Positions 1 to 11,000 of a stretch of DNA of 64,000 bases are shown piece by piece. Numbering within the stretch: the first letter of the stretch is position 1; every line of letters starts with the position of its first letter. Made by a program: the position numbers and the translations under genes. The notes beneath the pieces were generated by a model. The model was not told the DNA's origin and made no database searches. It saw nothing but the letters and a program-made list of their open reading frames with translations. The stretch lies in contig OX031058.1 in assembly GCA_943736015.1 (NCBI GenBank), positions 6,782,001 to 6,846,000 on the forward strand, read 5' to 3'. Origin of the DNA: Tridacna crocea (Eukaryota; Mollusca; Bivalvia; Cardiida; Cardiidae).

Positions 1-8
1 GCACTGAT

Positions 9-238
9 TTAACCCTTTTCCACACGAGAAAATTTTAGACTGGTCCAAATTGAAAGCATTTGCAGACGACAAAATAAAGGTGACTGAAAAATTGAAAATT
101 GTTCTGGAAAGGGTAGAAAAACACTGTGGGAAAAGGAGAAAATGCTGGTTACCAGCATTTTCTCCTTTTCCCACAGTGTTTTCTAAAGGCTTCTTTTTCA
201 GGGGCGTCAAAAGTAGGGATTGTGTGGTAATGGGTTAA
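9..238 (-). mobile_element. TTAA MITE (piggyBac-like), intact; family description
   Basis: Reference entry for the main repeat family. The element is about 230 bp and flanked by TTAA. Its two ends are TTAACCCATTACCACACA and, read inward from the other side, TTAACCCATTACCAAACGAC, so the shared terminal inverted repeat is about 14 bp and begins CCC. The middle is a near-perfect palindrome of about 66 bp centred on CTGGTTACCAG, whose arms read GGGAAAAGGAGAAAATG. A TTAA target plus CCC termini is characteristic of piggyBac transposons. There is no coding capacity, so it is non-autonomous. In this list '+' means the CCACACAATCCC end lies on the left and '-' means the CCAAACGAC/GACTGGTCC end lies on the left. 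Confidence 0.85.
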
Positions 239-463
239 CCCTTTTCCAAACAATCCCTGGTTTTTATGACCCAGATGAAGAAGCCGTCTGAAAACATTCT
301 GGGAAAAGGAGAAGATGCTTGTAACCAGCATTTTCTCCTTTTCCCACAATGTTTTCTACCCTTTCCAAATCAAATTTCAATTTTTGATTCCCATTTATTT
401 TGTCATCTGCAAACGCTTTCAATTTGGACTGGTCTAAAATTTTGTCGTTTTGGAAGGAATTAA
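235..463 (+). mobile_element. TTAA MITE sharing its left TTAA with the previous copy
   Basis: Copy in opposite orientation to its neighbour. The single TTAA at 235-238 serves as the right end of one and the left end of the other, so one inserted into the terminal TTAA of the other. Confidence 0.8.
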
Positions 464-856
464 GAAATCCTTGTGCATAATGGATGGGTGGACTTACCGT
501 TGCTCTATGAATGAAACAGAAAAATCACATCATTTCAGTCAGACTGATCGAAAATTTTCGTCTGCGATTACTTTCAACTCGGGCAAAGTTAAAATTTTAT
601 TAAGTGCTAAATGATTTCACAAAAATTAATTTGTCCTCTTGCCACAAGGTTTTGACTTTTATTTTTTCTTCCAACGTGGCATATCTAATTTTAATTTCAA
701 GATTCATTTTTTCTGCTAGCGATTGGAATTTTCGCAAACTTTTAGGGAGTACTAGAATACATTTTCAGACCCTTAATTTCCAGTTCTAGATGACATGAAT
801 TAAATTTGGCTGCCATTCGACTCCAGAAGTACTTACTCTTGGCTGCCAGTAGGCCT
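464..856. other. no feature seen
   Basis: AT-rich stretch between MITEs. I see no splice-bounded coding segment and no recognisable repeat. Confidence 0.5.
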
Positions 857-1063
857 TTAACTCATTCCCAAAAGACGAAAGTTTTGGCTTGTCCAAATCG
901 AAAGCATGATTGAAAATTTGAAATTCTTTTTGTGCAGTGTAGAAAACATTGTAGGAAAAGGAGAAAATGCTGGTAACCAGCATTTTCTCCTTTTCCTACA
1001 ATGTTTTCTAAAGGCTTCTTTCTCAGGGTTGCCAAAAGTGGGAATTGTGTGGTAATGGATTAA
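857..1063 (-). mobile_element. TTAA MITE, slightly shortened
   Basis: Both TTAA ends and the palindrome are present; the segment after GAAAGCAT is about 20 bp shorter than usual. Confidence 0.75.
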
Positions 1064-1455
1064 GTCATGTCAATTACTTTTATTTTATAAACAGATCTTT
1101 GACATTGTCGACTACTAAGTTGTGGCAGTAAGATATCAGTATAAGGGAATTAATAATTCCTCAGAGCTACAATAGTAGTCAATAGAGCTAATTAATCCTC
1201 AGGGCTGCTGAGTGTCCAAACACAGGAGATGCTTAAGTTCATTTGCGGTCGCAGGTTCAAACCAAAGAAAATGTGGCGGGGGTGAACAAAAAAACAACAA
1301 AGTAAAAATGTCAGATCCGAGTTAATTTATAAATAATGAAACTACTTGCACTGACAATATACCAAAACAATGAAAATCCGAAAATAGAAAAAAAAATCGA
1401 ATTATATATATCTAACTAATTACCTGTGGCAGCAACTTTTGAAAACAATATGAAA

Positions 1456-2080
1456 TAGACCTATCACTAAACGTGATTATACCCCAAACCAGTTCCTTGT
1501 CACAAAAGCCGGTGTTTGTCACAGAATGAATAATGGTTTAGTACAAAAGTAAGAGTTGAAAAAAGGAGAGATAATTCCACAACTAATCGCAGCAGGGCCA
1601 TGAAAATTGCACAGGCATAAAATCATATATGAGGGTTTTTTTTTTTATATTCGTAGACTTTTCCTCCTGTATTTTTAGTTAGTTGTGACATGGTTTCTGT
1701 TGATGCGGTTTTGACGTCGCGTTGACGTCGTTTTATGCCGTGACGTGCCCCGGATGGCGGAAGGTGGCATGCTTGTAACTGTTGTTATTTAGAAACTATT
1801 AGCTGTAAAATCTTGTTGAAAAGTTCATAAGAATACAGTTTCTAGTGATGTGAATTTCATTTATCTGAAAAAAATATTGGAGCTGTTAAAGAAAGTCTAC
1901 GAATATAAAAAACAACCCTCATATATAGGAACACTTTGTGTAAATTTGAATTCAGTCTGTGAAAAACTGTAGGAGTATAGCTCCGTACAAATTTGTGTCT
2001 ATGAACAGATCGACAGACAGATGACAGACAGCCATGGCGATTCCAGTACACCTCCCTCCACTACATTGTGGGGGGTATAA
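1456..2080 (-). mobile_element. element with ATTATACCCC / GGGGTATAA ends, interrupted
   Basis: The ends match a second copy at 36311-36645: the shared left motif is CACTAAACGTGATTATACCC and the right end is GGGGGGTATAA. Both copies contain a GCCATGG / CCATGG motif next to a short polymer of the CAGACAGA type. This copy is longer because another element (1631-1920) lies inside it. Flanks on both sides look like halves of a TTAA MITE (TTTTGAAAACAAT before, AAAGGAGAAA after), so it probably landed in one. Confidence 0.55.
1631..1920. mobile_element. 290-bp TIR element nested in 1456-2080
   Basis: Terminal inverted repeats of about 30 bp start GAGGGTTTTTT and contain TATTCGTAGACTTT; the right end is the inverse. 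It is flanked by ATATAT on both sides (1625-1630 and 1921-1926), which may be the target duplication. No coding capacity. Superfamily not assigned. Confidence 0.7.
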
Positions 2081-2099
2081 AAAAGGAGAAATTTCTCAC

Positions 2100-2324
2100 A
2101 ATGAGCAATTTTCCCTTTAGCCACAGTGGTTTCTCATCTAGTCATTGTTAATCTAGACTTTTTCCACATGACAAGTTATAGACTTCAAACTTGAAATCAT
2201 CTGTGGATGACATTCAGAAATAGTTCAGATTAACATTGAGAAAAAAGTAGAAAATTTTGCTTACTAGCATTTTATCCATTCCAAACAATGTTTTCAAAAG
2301 CATTCTTTATCAAGGTTGTAAACC
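2100..2324 (-). mobile_element. decayed TTAA MITE
   Basis: Recognisable pieces of the left-end block (CCACATGACAA) and the TTTTCAAAAGC block, with a degraded core. Confidence 0.45.
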
Positions 2325-2548
2325 CTTAACCAAATAACAAAATTCTAGCCTGGTCCAAAATGAAAGTACTTGCAGATGACAAAATTAATGGGACTCAAGA
2401 ATTGAAATTTGTTCTGGGAAGGGTGAAAAACGTTGTGGGAAAAGGAGAAAATGCTGGTTACCAGCATTTTCTCCTTTTCTCACAATGTTTTCAAAAAGCC
2501 TCTTTAACAGAGTTGTGAAAACCCAGGATTGTTTGGTAATGAGTTTAA
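2325..2548 (-). mobile_element. TTAA MITE
   Basis: Perfect central palindrome; left end altered, right end GGTAATGAGTTTAA. Confidence 0.7.
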
Positions 2549-2609
2549 CCACTGGATTGCACAATAAAAAGTTAATCAAAGTTGATTTTTTTCAACTTTA
2601 ACAATAATA

Positions 2610-2848
2610 ACTGTATACTTTACCAAACCACAAAAATTTCAACTCGTCCAAATTGAAGATACTTGCACATGGAAAACCAACTGTGGCAAAAATGTTGGAA
2701 TCTGTCTTCAAAAAAGAAGCAAAGATCGCAGGAAAAGGAAAATATGCTGGTTACCAGCATTTTCTCCTTTTCCCGCAACATTTTCATATGTCCGCTTTCC
2801 TGAAGTCATGTAAACTATGGATTGTTTGGTGACAGGTTCATCCTTTAA
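2610..2848 (-). mobile_element. TTAA MITE, diverged
   Basis: The central palindrome and TTGTTTGGTGACAGG end are recognisable. The left TTAA is not preserved. Confidence 0.55.
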
Positions 2849-2972
2849 CAAGCAAACCCTTTTCTTGACAAACCTGGGCTTTTGAAAACATTGTGGGAAA
2901 AAAAGAAAAAGCTGGTAACCTGCATAACAATTTATATCTTTTCAGTGACAAAGCCCACAATTTGAGCCCCAT

Positions 2973-3202
2973 TTAACTCTTTACTACACGACAAAATTTT
3001 AGACTGGTTCAAATTCAAAGCATTTGCAGACGACAAATTAAAGGTGACTAAAAAATAGAAATTTGTTCTGGGAAGGGTAGGAAACATTGTGGGAAGAGGA
3101 GAAAATGCTGGTTACCAGCATTTTCTCTTTTTCCCATAGTGTTTTCAAAAAGGCTTCTTTCTCAGGGGAGTCAAAAGTAGGGATTGTGTGGTAATTAGTT
3201 AA
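2973..3202 (-). mobile_element. TTAA MITE
   Basis: Both TTAA ends and the palindrome are present; very similar to the 9-238 copy. Confidence 0.8.
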
Positions 3203-3607
3203 TTTGATGTGCACAAATGCTTTCAATTTAGAGGAATCTAGAATTTGTGGTTTGGTAAAGGATTGAGGACTAGACTAAAATCTAAACATCATCAAGAATA
3301 ATTCCTTGCATACATGGATGTACACTAATGACCTAATCTATGTTTGTTGAATGATCTAAGAATGATGAGGAAATACATTGTAGAGAAAGGAGCCACTAAT
3401 CCATACATGTCTTGTGCAGTCTGATCTTGATCCACACTATCAACAAAAGCGAAAAGAAGTGTCTCTTTAATAAAGTTATCTCATCGTTAAATGATATTTC
3501 TTATTTAGAAGGAAGCAAAATGTTGAACTGCTCTGTCATTTAGGCAAAAGACTTCTAAAAAACAATGTAGGACAGTATGGATGCAAAATCAGACTGGTCA
3601 CTACATG

Positions 3608-3836
3608 TTAACTCATTACCAAATGACAACATTTTAGGCTTGTCCAAATCGAAAGCATTTGCAGATGACAAAATAAAAGTGACTGAAAATTTGAAATTTG
3701 TTTTGTGAAGGGTGGAAAACATTGTGGTAAAAGGAGAAAATGCTGGTTACCAGCATTTTCTCCTTTTCCCACAATGTTTTATAAAGGCTTCTTTCTCAGA
3801 GGCGTCAAAAGTAGGGATTGTGTGGTAATGGGTTAA
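3608..3836 (-). mobile_element. TTAA MITE
   Basis: Complete copy with both TTAA ends and an intact palindrome. Confidence 0.85.
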
Positions 3837-4061
3837 ACTCAGTCTGATATTGAAGGAAACTCACCTACAAAGCACTTGCAGTTGTTCACAGCAACTTCAA
3901 AATAATTTAATTATGACTAAAAAAATGATTTAAAGCTATTTTCAGCATGCTTGTATCAGCAATAAATAAATATTGTATTAAAATTGTAGAGAAACAGCAG
4001 CATTACTTCTAAATGTAAACCAACAAAATATTGAAGAGAAAGCAGCAAATATGGAAACCCT

Positions 4062-4248
4062 TTAACCTTTTACCAGATGACAAAATTTTGACCTTGTTAA
4101 AATTGAAAGTATTTGCAGTGAATGTGGCTCAAATGGTGCAATTTTCTTTGATAGGGTAGAAAACATTGTAGGAAAATGAAAGCTGGTTACCAGCATTTCC
4201 TCCTTTTCTCACAATGTTTTCAAAAGGCTTCTGTCCAAGGGCCATTAA
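4062..4248 (-). mobile_element. TTAA MITE, right end truncated
   Basis: Belongs to a variant whose left arm reads CAGATGAC ... GTGGCTCAAATGGTGCAATTT. It stops at GGGCCA and abuts the next copy at a TTAA. Confidence 0.65.
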
Positions 4249-4453
4249 CTCTTTACCAAACGACAAACTTTTAGATTGGTCCAAATTGAAAGCATGTGCA
4301 GACGACAAAATAAATGTGACTTAAGAATTGAAGAAAACATTGCGGGAAAAGGGGAAAATGCCGGTAACCGGAATTTCTCCTTTTACCACAATGTTTTCAA
4401 AAGGCTTCTTTCACAGAGGTGTCAAAAGTCGGGATTGTGTGGTAAAGGGTTAA
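4245..4453 (-). mobile_element. TTAA MITE
   Basis: Complete ends; the palindrome carries a compensated change (GCCGGTAACCGG), so both arms still pair at those positions. Confidence 0.75.
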
Positions 4454-4882
4454 AAACCAGCCTTGCGCAGTAAAAAGTTAAAATACATGACAGAGAGTAA
4501 TTTTTTTTTTCTCCTAAAAAATAACTATTTTCTCTGTCTAGTACTTTCCACGCTTCTAAATTTCTAAATTCTGGCCGTGGCTAAGCACAACTTCAAAAAA
4601 ACAGCAAAAAAGTTGGCAGGTATTGAGATCAGAATGTGTTGTGCACAACAAGCTATTTGTCTTTGGTAGGGTAGAAAACATTGTGGGAAAGGGATAAATT
4701 GCATCATCCTTTTGCAACAATGTTTACAAAAGCCTTTAGTCTTAAAATTGTTAAAACCTGGGATGTTTAGTCGAGATAGAAAAAATGCCTGTACAACAAT
4801 GTCAGGTATATGGCCAATTCCAAAATATTCTAATGGTTACTGACCATATGCTTTCCCCTCATGTGAACAGCTGGCCTGTATT

Positions 4883-5109
4883 TTAACTCTTTACCACACA
4901 ATCCTGACTTTTAGCAACCCTGAGAAAGAAGTCTTTGGAAAACATTGTGGGAAAAGGAGAAAATGCTGGTAACCAGCATTTTCTCCTTTTCCCAAAATGT
5001 TTTCTACCCATCCCAAACCAAATTCCAATTTTTCAGTCAAATTTATTGTCGTCTGCAAATGCTTTCCATTTGGACAAGTCTAAAATTTTGTCGTCTGGTA
5101 AAGAGTTAA
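4883..5109 (+). mobile_element. TTAA MITE
   Basis: Intact copy; its right TTAA (5106-5109) is also the left end of the next copy. Confidence 0.85.
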
Positions 5110-5331
5110 CCCTTTCCCAAACAACAAATTTTTGGACTAGACCAAATTGAAAGCATTTGCAGACGACAATTCAACTCTTGCTGGAAAGATGATTTCTGTC
5201 AATGATAGGGTAGAAAACGTGGGAAAAGGAGAAAAGGCTGGTTACCAGCATTTTCTCCTTTTCCCGCAAAGTTTTCAAAAGGCTACTATTCCAGACCTGT
5301 AAAAACCAGGGATTGTTTGGGAAAGGGTTAA
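5106..5331 (-). mobile_element. TTAA MITE sharing TTAA with previous copy
   Basis: Head-to-tail neighbour in the opposite orientation; ends GGGAAAGGGTTAA. Confidence 0.8.
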
Positions 5332-5640
5332 GCAAATATCTGTAGTTTATATGACAGAAATATAAAAACAGTCTTGTACTTGAAATGGCAAATTCTTTTC
5401 CCTACAACCATGCGTAGCACAACAGGATTGTGACAATACCTTGTTGTTTGCATTGGAAAAAACCAAACTATAAAGTATTATAATTAGAATTATGTAGTTA
5501 AATAACCCACCACCTTTATATTTTCATGAATTTAAAAAAAAAAATCAATTATCAAAAAAAAAAAAAAACCTAGCAGAAAAAATATCTGTGAATGAATATA
5601 ATGTGGGAAAATGGCGTAAACAGAATGGAAAATAATTATC

Positions 5641-5684
5641 AAAAGTAAATGCTTTTTAATTATCAAAAGTAAATGCTTTTTAAT
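5641..5684 (+). repeat. 25-bp direct tandem duplication
   Basis: AAAAGTAAATGCTTTTTAAT occurs twice in direct succession at the left edge of the next MITE; a local slippage or insertion footprint. Confidence 0.7.
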
Positions 5685-5908
5685 TTTTTACCAAACAACA
5701 AATCTTTAGACTTATCAAAAGTGACAGAACTGGCCGACGACAGTTTGGACATGGCTCAAATGATAGGATTTGTTTTTCAAAGCATTAAAAAACATGGTGG
5801 GAAAAGAAAAGGATTCTGGTTACCAGAATTCTCTCCTCTTCCCACATTTCTGTTACAGAATTCTTCAACAGAATCATTAAAACTCGACCTTGTTTGGTAA
5901 TGACTTAG
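5680..5908 (-). mobile_element. TTAA MITE, diverged
   Basis: Left TTAA present, right end TTAG. The core is altered to GATTCTGGTTACCAGAATTC, with substitutions mirrored in both arms. Confidence 0.65.
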
Positions 5909-6357
5909 TTACAAAAATCAGATTGTGATACAAAGCACAAATCTACATAACTAAAAACTACCTTGCCCTTGTTGATAAAATTTTTTAAGTATAAAGGATT
6001 TTTTTTACTTTTCTACATTGGAATTCCTCTAAGTGATCTAAAGGGCCACAAGAGCCCATAACAAGAACTTTTAAGAAGTAAAACGGTGATTGGAAATACA
6101 CCTTATCAGATTATGAAAAAGTTAAAAAAGAAAAAAAAAAAACGGTAAGTTTTGATTAGGAAAGAGTATTTGAGCAATTAATAATCATTTTAGTAAGTAT
6201 GAATGTAGAAAAAAAAAAAGGAAAAAATGTTTAAGAATGATAAACTTTCAACAGAATAAAAAAAACAACTGTAGTTGTACATCTACATGATCTATTTGAT
6301 ATCTGCTATTTTAGACCTTTCAATCATGCCAGTGCTCAAATACACAATGCAACATGC

Positions 6358-6586
6358 TTAACCCATTACCACACAATCCCTACTTTTGACGTGCCTGAGA
6401 AAGAAGCCTTTAGAAAACATTGTGGGAAAAGGAGAAAATGCTGGTAACCAGCATTTTCTCCTTTTCCCACAATGTTTTCTACCCTTCACAAAACAAATTT
6501 CAAATTTTCAGTCACTTTTATTTTGTCGTCTGCAAATGCTTTCAATTTGGACCAGTCTAAAATATTGTCATTTGGTAATGGGTTAA
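6358..6586 (+). mobile_element. TTAA MITE
   Basis: Close to the consensus along its whole length. Confidence 0.85.
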
Positions 6587-6782
6587 ATAACACCAGCATT
6601 TCATTTAGCAAATGTAAATTTGAAACCTGAAGTTGAGACAAAATTTTCTATTATAACATGTCTTGAATTCTAGCACCATTTATTTGAAAACTACTGAACA
6701 CTGAACTCACAAGGTAGTTTTCAAAGAATAAAGAAAAAAAAAATATCTACTAGTGTACCCTAAAAGTTGGTGTTACCAACTT

Positions 6783-7022
6783 TTAAACCCTTACGAAACA
6801 ATAACAGCTTTTAACAAGCCTTAGGATTAAGGCTTTTGAATAAAATATTGGAAAAAGAGAAAATGCTGGTACCCAGCATTTTCTTACCAGCATTTTCTCC
6901 TTTTCACACAAAGTTTTCTACCCAATTAAGGTTAAATTGTCATTATAGCTATCTTTAAATTGTCATCTGCAAATGCTATCAATCTGGAATGTCTAAATTT
7001 TTTTTTTTTGATAAAGAGTTAA
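6783..7022 (+). mobile_element. TTAA MITE with partly duplicated core
   Basis: Both ends present; the loop side of the palindrome is partly repeated (CCAGCATTTTCTTACCAGCA). Confidence 0.7.
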
Positions 7023-7045
7023 GGGACCTATTTAGGTTTTTATCA

Positions 7046-7205
7046 ACTCTTTTCCAAACAACACAGTTTTACACTGGTGCAGTTGGAAAACTACTGTGGT
7101 TTGAACGGAAAATTTGTCTACAAAAGACGGGAAAATTTACGAAAAACAAAATAATGCCGATTAACTCTTTACCAGATGAAAATTTCACTTAATGCACTTT
7201 GAAAG
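7046..7205 (-). mobile_element. decayed TTAA MITE pieces
   Basis: Two left-end blocks (CTCTTTTCCAAACAAC and TTAACTCTTTACCAGATGA) without a core. Confidence 0.4.
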
Positions 7206-7228
7206 GGTAAAACTTGGCAGTATAATAA

Positions 7229-7371
7229 ATTTGTTGTACAGTTAGGTTGCAGGGGACTTGGAAACTTGCTCATGGCTGTGTCAAATCATGTCACCTTCGG
7301 CTTCAGGCGACATGATTAACCAAAGCCATGAACAAGTTTCCAAGTCCCCTGCCACCTGACCGTACAACTAA
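7229..7371. mobile_element. 143-bp hairpin MITE
   Basis: Long imperfect palindrome: the left arm GCAGGGGACTTGGAAACTTG is mirrored by CAAGTTTCCAAGTCCCCTGC, with outer arms GTTGTACAG / CGTACAAC and a short loop around TTCGGCTTCAG. No target duplication is evident. It lies in 3' flanking DNA of the MCFD2 gene. Confidence 0.65.
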
Positions 7372-7760
7372 TAATGGGTCATCAGTGCAAGGCCAGGCTC
7401 GTGAGGTGTCTTTTCCAAAAGACGCTACCAAGGAAAGATTTAGTGCTATCAGCGGTGCTTTAATCTGGAGCTTCCAAGTTATGAATCCTCTTCTGATTTA
7501 TCACTGAGCCTTGCAGGACCCCCAAGGGTTTGGAATTTGTCTATTTTCAAGTCTGAGAGATAATCCTAGAGTTGATTCTAAAATCCAAAACTAACCACCT
7601 GATTACCCTTGACTGAACTTCCCAGTAACTAAGGAACTTATTTTTGAAAATCAAGAATAGAAAATATATAAAATTGCATTTGAATTTCTATCATTTCTGA
7701 ATTTTTCAAATTTTCCACCTGGCAAAGTGATGATACATGTACATGAATACCAAACTAGGA
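7372..7760. other. no feature seen
   Basis: No coding segment or repeat that I can support. It lies just beyond the MCFD2 stop codon on the downstream side and may contain its 3' UTR. Confidence 0.4.
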
Positions 7761-7982
7761 TGAACCCTTTACAAGACAAGAAAATTTGAGCCTTGTCCAA
7801 ATTCAAAGCATTTGCAGACGAAAACTTCTACATGGTCCAAATTGTGCAATTTTTCTTAGATAGGGTGGATAACATTGTTGGAAAAGGAGAAAATGCTGGT
7901 TACCAGCATTTTCTCCTTTTCCCTCAATATCTTTTTTTCCCTGAGGGTAAATAAAACTTGGGATTGTGTGGTAAAGGGTTAA
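7761..7982 (-). mobile_element. TTAA MITE
   Basis: Right end GGGTTAA intact, left end mutated (TGAACCC); core intact. Confidence 0.7.
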
Positions 7983-8042
7983 AAAATGATGTTCTAAATT
8001 GATTCTGCTCTAAAAATATTGCTGGAATGTATTGGCACCGTT

Positions 8043-11000
8043 CTACAATTTATCATTCTCTCCTCTTGCCTTCCGTTGAGCTGTGACAAACTCTACATAT
8101 TCTATATATCTGTAAAACGGAAATGGAAAACAGAATTATTTCTTTACCAAATGAAAAAATTTTAGACTACAGTATTCCAAAATGATAGCAATAGCAGACC
8201 GACATAATCAAAGTGACTCAAAAGCTGAAATTTGTTTTTTGGGAGGTTAGAAAACATCGTGGGAAAAGGAGAAAATGTTGGTTACCAGCATTTTCTCCTT
8301 TTCCCACAATGTTTTCAAAAGGCTTCTTTGACAGGTTCAAACCAGGGATTGTTCAGTAGAGAGTTTACCAGGATATGTAGACAAGAATTCCAGCCCTGCT
8401 AAAATGAAGGGATTTGTCCCTGAAAAGAGGAGAAACCATTGTGGGAAAAGGAGAAAATGCCTATTATTAGCAATGTTTCCTACTCACAAAGAATCTTTAA
8501 CCCTTTGCCAGATGACATAATTTTAGCCTTGTCCAAATTGAAAGCAACTGCAGACGATAGTTTCGATGTGGCTGTAATGGTGCATTTATTATTTGATTGG
8601 GTTGAAAACATTGTGGGAAATGGAGAAAATGCTGGTTCCCAGCATTTTTTCCTTTTTCCTCAATGTTTTCAAAAGGCTTCTTTCCCTGGGTCAGTAAAAA
8701 TTTGCATTGTGTAGTAAAGGGGTAAAGAACCTTTTTCCTATGGATCTTTTAACCTTTACCATACAACAAAACTTTAGACTTCTCCAAATTTAGAGCACTT
8801 GCAGACGACAAAATGAATGTGACTCAAAATTTGAAATTTGTTTCCAGCAGGGTGGAAAACATTAAGGGACAAGAGCGGCAAATTGTCGCAAGATACGCCC
8901 GTCTTACCCCAAGTTGTAAAGCTGGGGCATGCACTGGACAAAATTCAAGTATGAAAAACAAAAATAAAGCAAGCAAGAGTTATGATTCCTGTGCACTGCA
9001 CTCCCCCTTGATGAGATCTATCCACCTATGAAATTTCATAACCCTAGCTAGTATAGTTTTGGAGATATGCTCCGGACAAAATTCAAGTATGAAAAACAAC
9101 AAAGGGCAATAACTCAAAAATTAAGCAAGCAAGGGTTATGATTCCTATGCACTGCACTGCCCCTATGTGAGATCTATCCACCCATGAAATTTCATAACCC
9201 TAGGTAGTATAATTTTGGAGATATGCTCCGGACAAAATTCAAGTATGAAAAACAACAAAGGGCAATAACTCAAAACTTAAGCAAGCTAGAGTTATGATTC
9301 CTGCACATTGCACTCCCCCTTGATAAGATTTATCCACCCATGAAATTTCATAACCCTAGCTAGTATAGTTTTGGAGATATGCTCCGGACAAAATTCAAGT
9401 ATGGAAAACGACAAGGGGCAGTAACTCAAAAATTAAGCAAGCAAGAGTTATGATTAATGTGCACTGCACTCCCCCTCGATGAGATCTATCCACCCATGAA
9501 ATTTCATAACACTAGCTAGTATAGTTTTGGAGATATGCTCCGGACAAATTTCAAGTATGAAAAACAACAAAGGGCAATAACTAAAAACTTAAGCAAGCTA
9601 GAGTTATGATTCCTGCACACTGCACTCCCCCTCGATCAGATTTATCCACCCATGAAATTTCATAACCCTAGCTAGTATAGTTTTGGAGATATGCTCCGGA
9701 CAAAAATCAAGTATGAAAAACAACAAAGGGCAATAACTCAAAAATTAAGCAAGCTAGAGTTATGATTCCAGTGCACTGCACTCCTCCTCGATGAGATCTA
9801 TCCACCCATGAAATTTCATAACCCTAGCTAGTATAGTTTTGGAGATATGATCCAGACAAAATTCAAGTATGAAAAACAACAAAGGGCAATAACTCAAAAA
9901 TTAAGCAAGCTAGAGTTATGATTCCTGTGCACTGCACTCCCCTTCGATGAGATCTATTTACCCATAAAATTTCATAACCCTAGGTAGTATACTTTTGGAG
10001 ATATGCTCCGGACAAAATTCAAGTATGAAAAACAACAAAGGGCAATAACTCGAAAATTAAGCAAGCAAGAGTTATGATTCCTGCGCAATGCACTCCCCCT
10101 CGATGAGATGTATCCACCCATGAAATTTCATAACCCTAGCTAGAATACTTTTGGAGATATGCTCCGGACAAAGAACTGGACGCAGCCCGCCCGCCCGCCC
10201 GGACGCCACGGGTGATCCCATAATACGTCCCGTCTTTGATGGGCGTATAAAAAGGAGAAAATGCTGGTTACCAGCATTTTCTCCTTTTCCTACAATGTTT
10301 TCAAAAGGCTTCTATCTAAGGGTCGTGAAAACCAGCGATTGTTTGGTAAAGGGTTTAATGCAGGATTGTTTTGCAGGGGTAATGTTTCCCAAGACATTGA
10401 AGGGGTATCCATGTGGCTATTTTCATGGCCAGAACCAATTTTCATTAAACTTGTTATACTGAAAGTTACATAATCATGTTGCCTTTAAAGGTGGGTATTT
10501 TGAATTTTCACATCACACAAAATTAAAAAAATATATATGTCACTGAAATTTATATGAAAAAACAATACAATTCATCAGTAATTAAAAAATCATAAAATTA
10601 CAAAAACAAGAGGGCCAAGATGGCCCTGGATCGCTCACCTGAATTTTTGAGATGACCATAGCCTATTTTTTTTTGAGGTATTGAAACACTGGAACCAAAT
10701 TTATAATTTTGCTAAGCAATTTTCAAAAGGTCACCTGTAAAATTAATTTCGAAATCTGACCATCAGTTTCAAAGAAAAGAATTTTTAAGAATTCTTCATT
10801 TCTGTATAAGAGCAAGTATCCCCCATCTACGAGAGCCATGTTTCTTGATGGATCAAAATTTACGAACAAGTTTTGAAAAGGGTCACCAAAGGAACATTTC
10901 GGTAAATTTCTTTTAAAATCTGACCAGAGAAAGAGAATTTTCAAGAATTTCATCATGTCCAAATAGTGCAAGTAGCCCCCATTCACTCTGTCAAATTATT

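Noticed and set aside
6386..6586. Recurring short open frames encoding ENIVGKGENAGNQHFLLFPQ on both strands
   Set aside because: They are translations of the MITE palindrome and recur at every copy; no conserved start, variable flanks, no splice context.
8869..10250. Tandem array as a CRISPR-like array or centromeric satellite
   Set aside because: Units are ~157 bp without distinct spacers, and the array is bounded by a head and tail inside a MITE, so it is a transposable element core.
10151..10462. 103-codon frame starting in the GC-rich tail
   Set aside because: It crosses from the tandem-cored element into the MITE and changes character at the junction.
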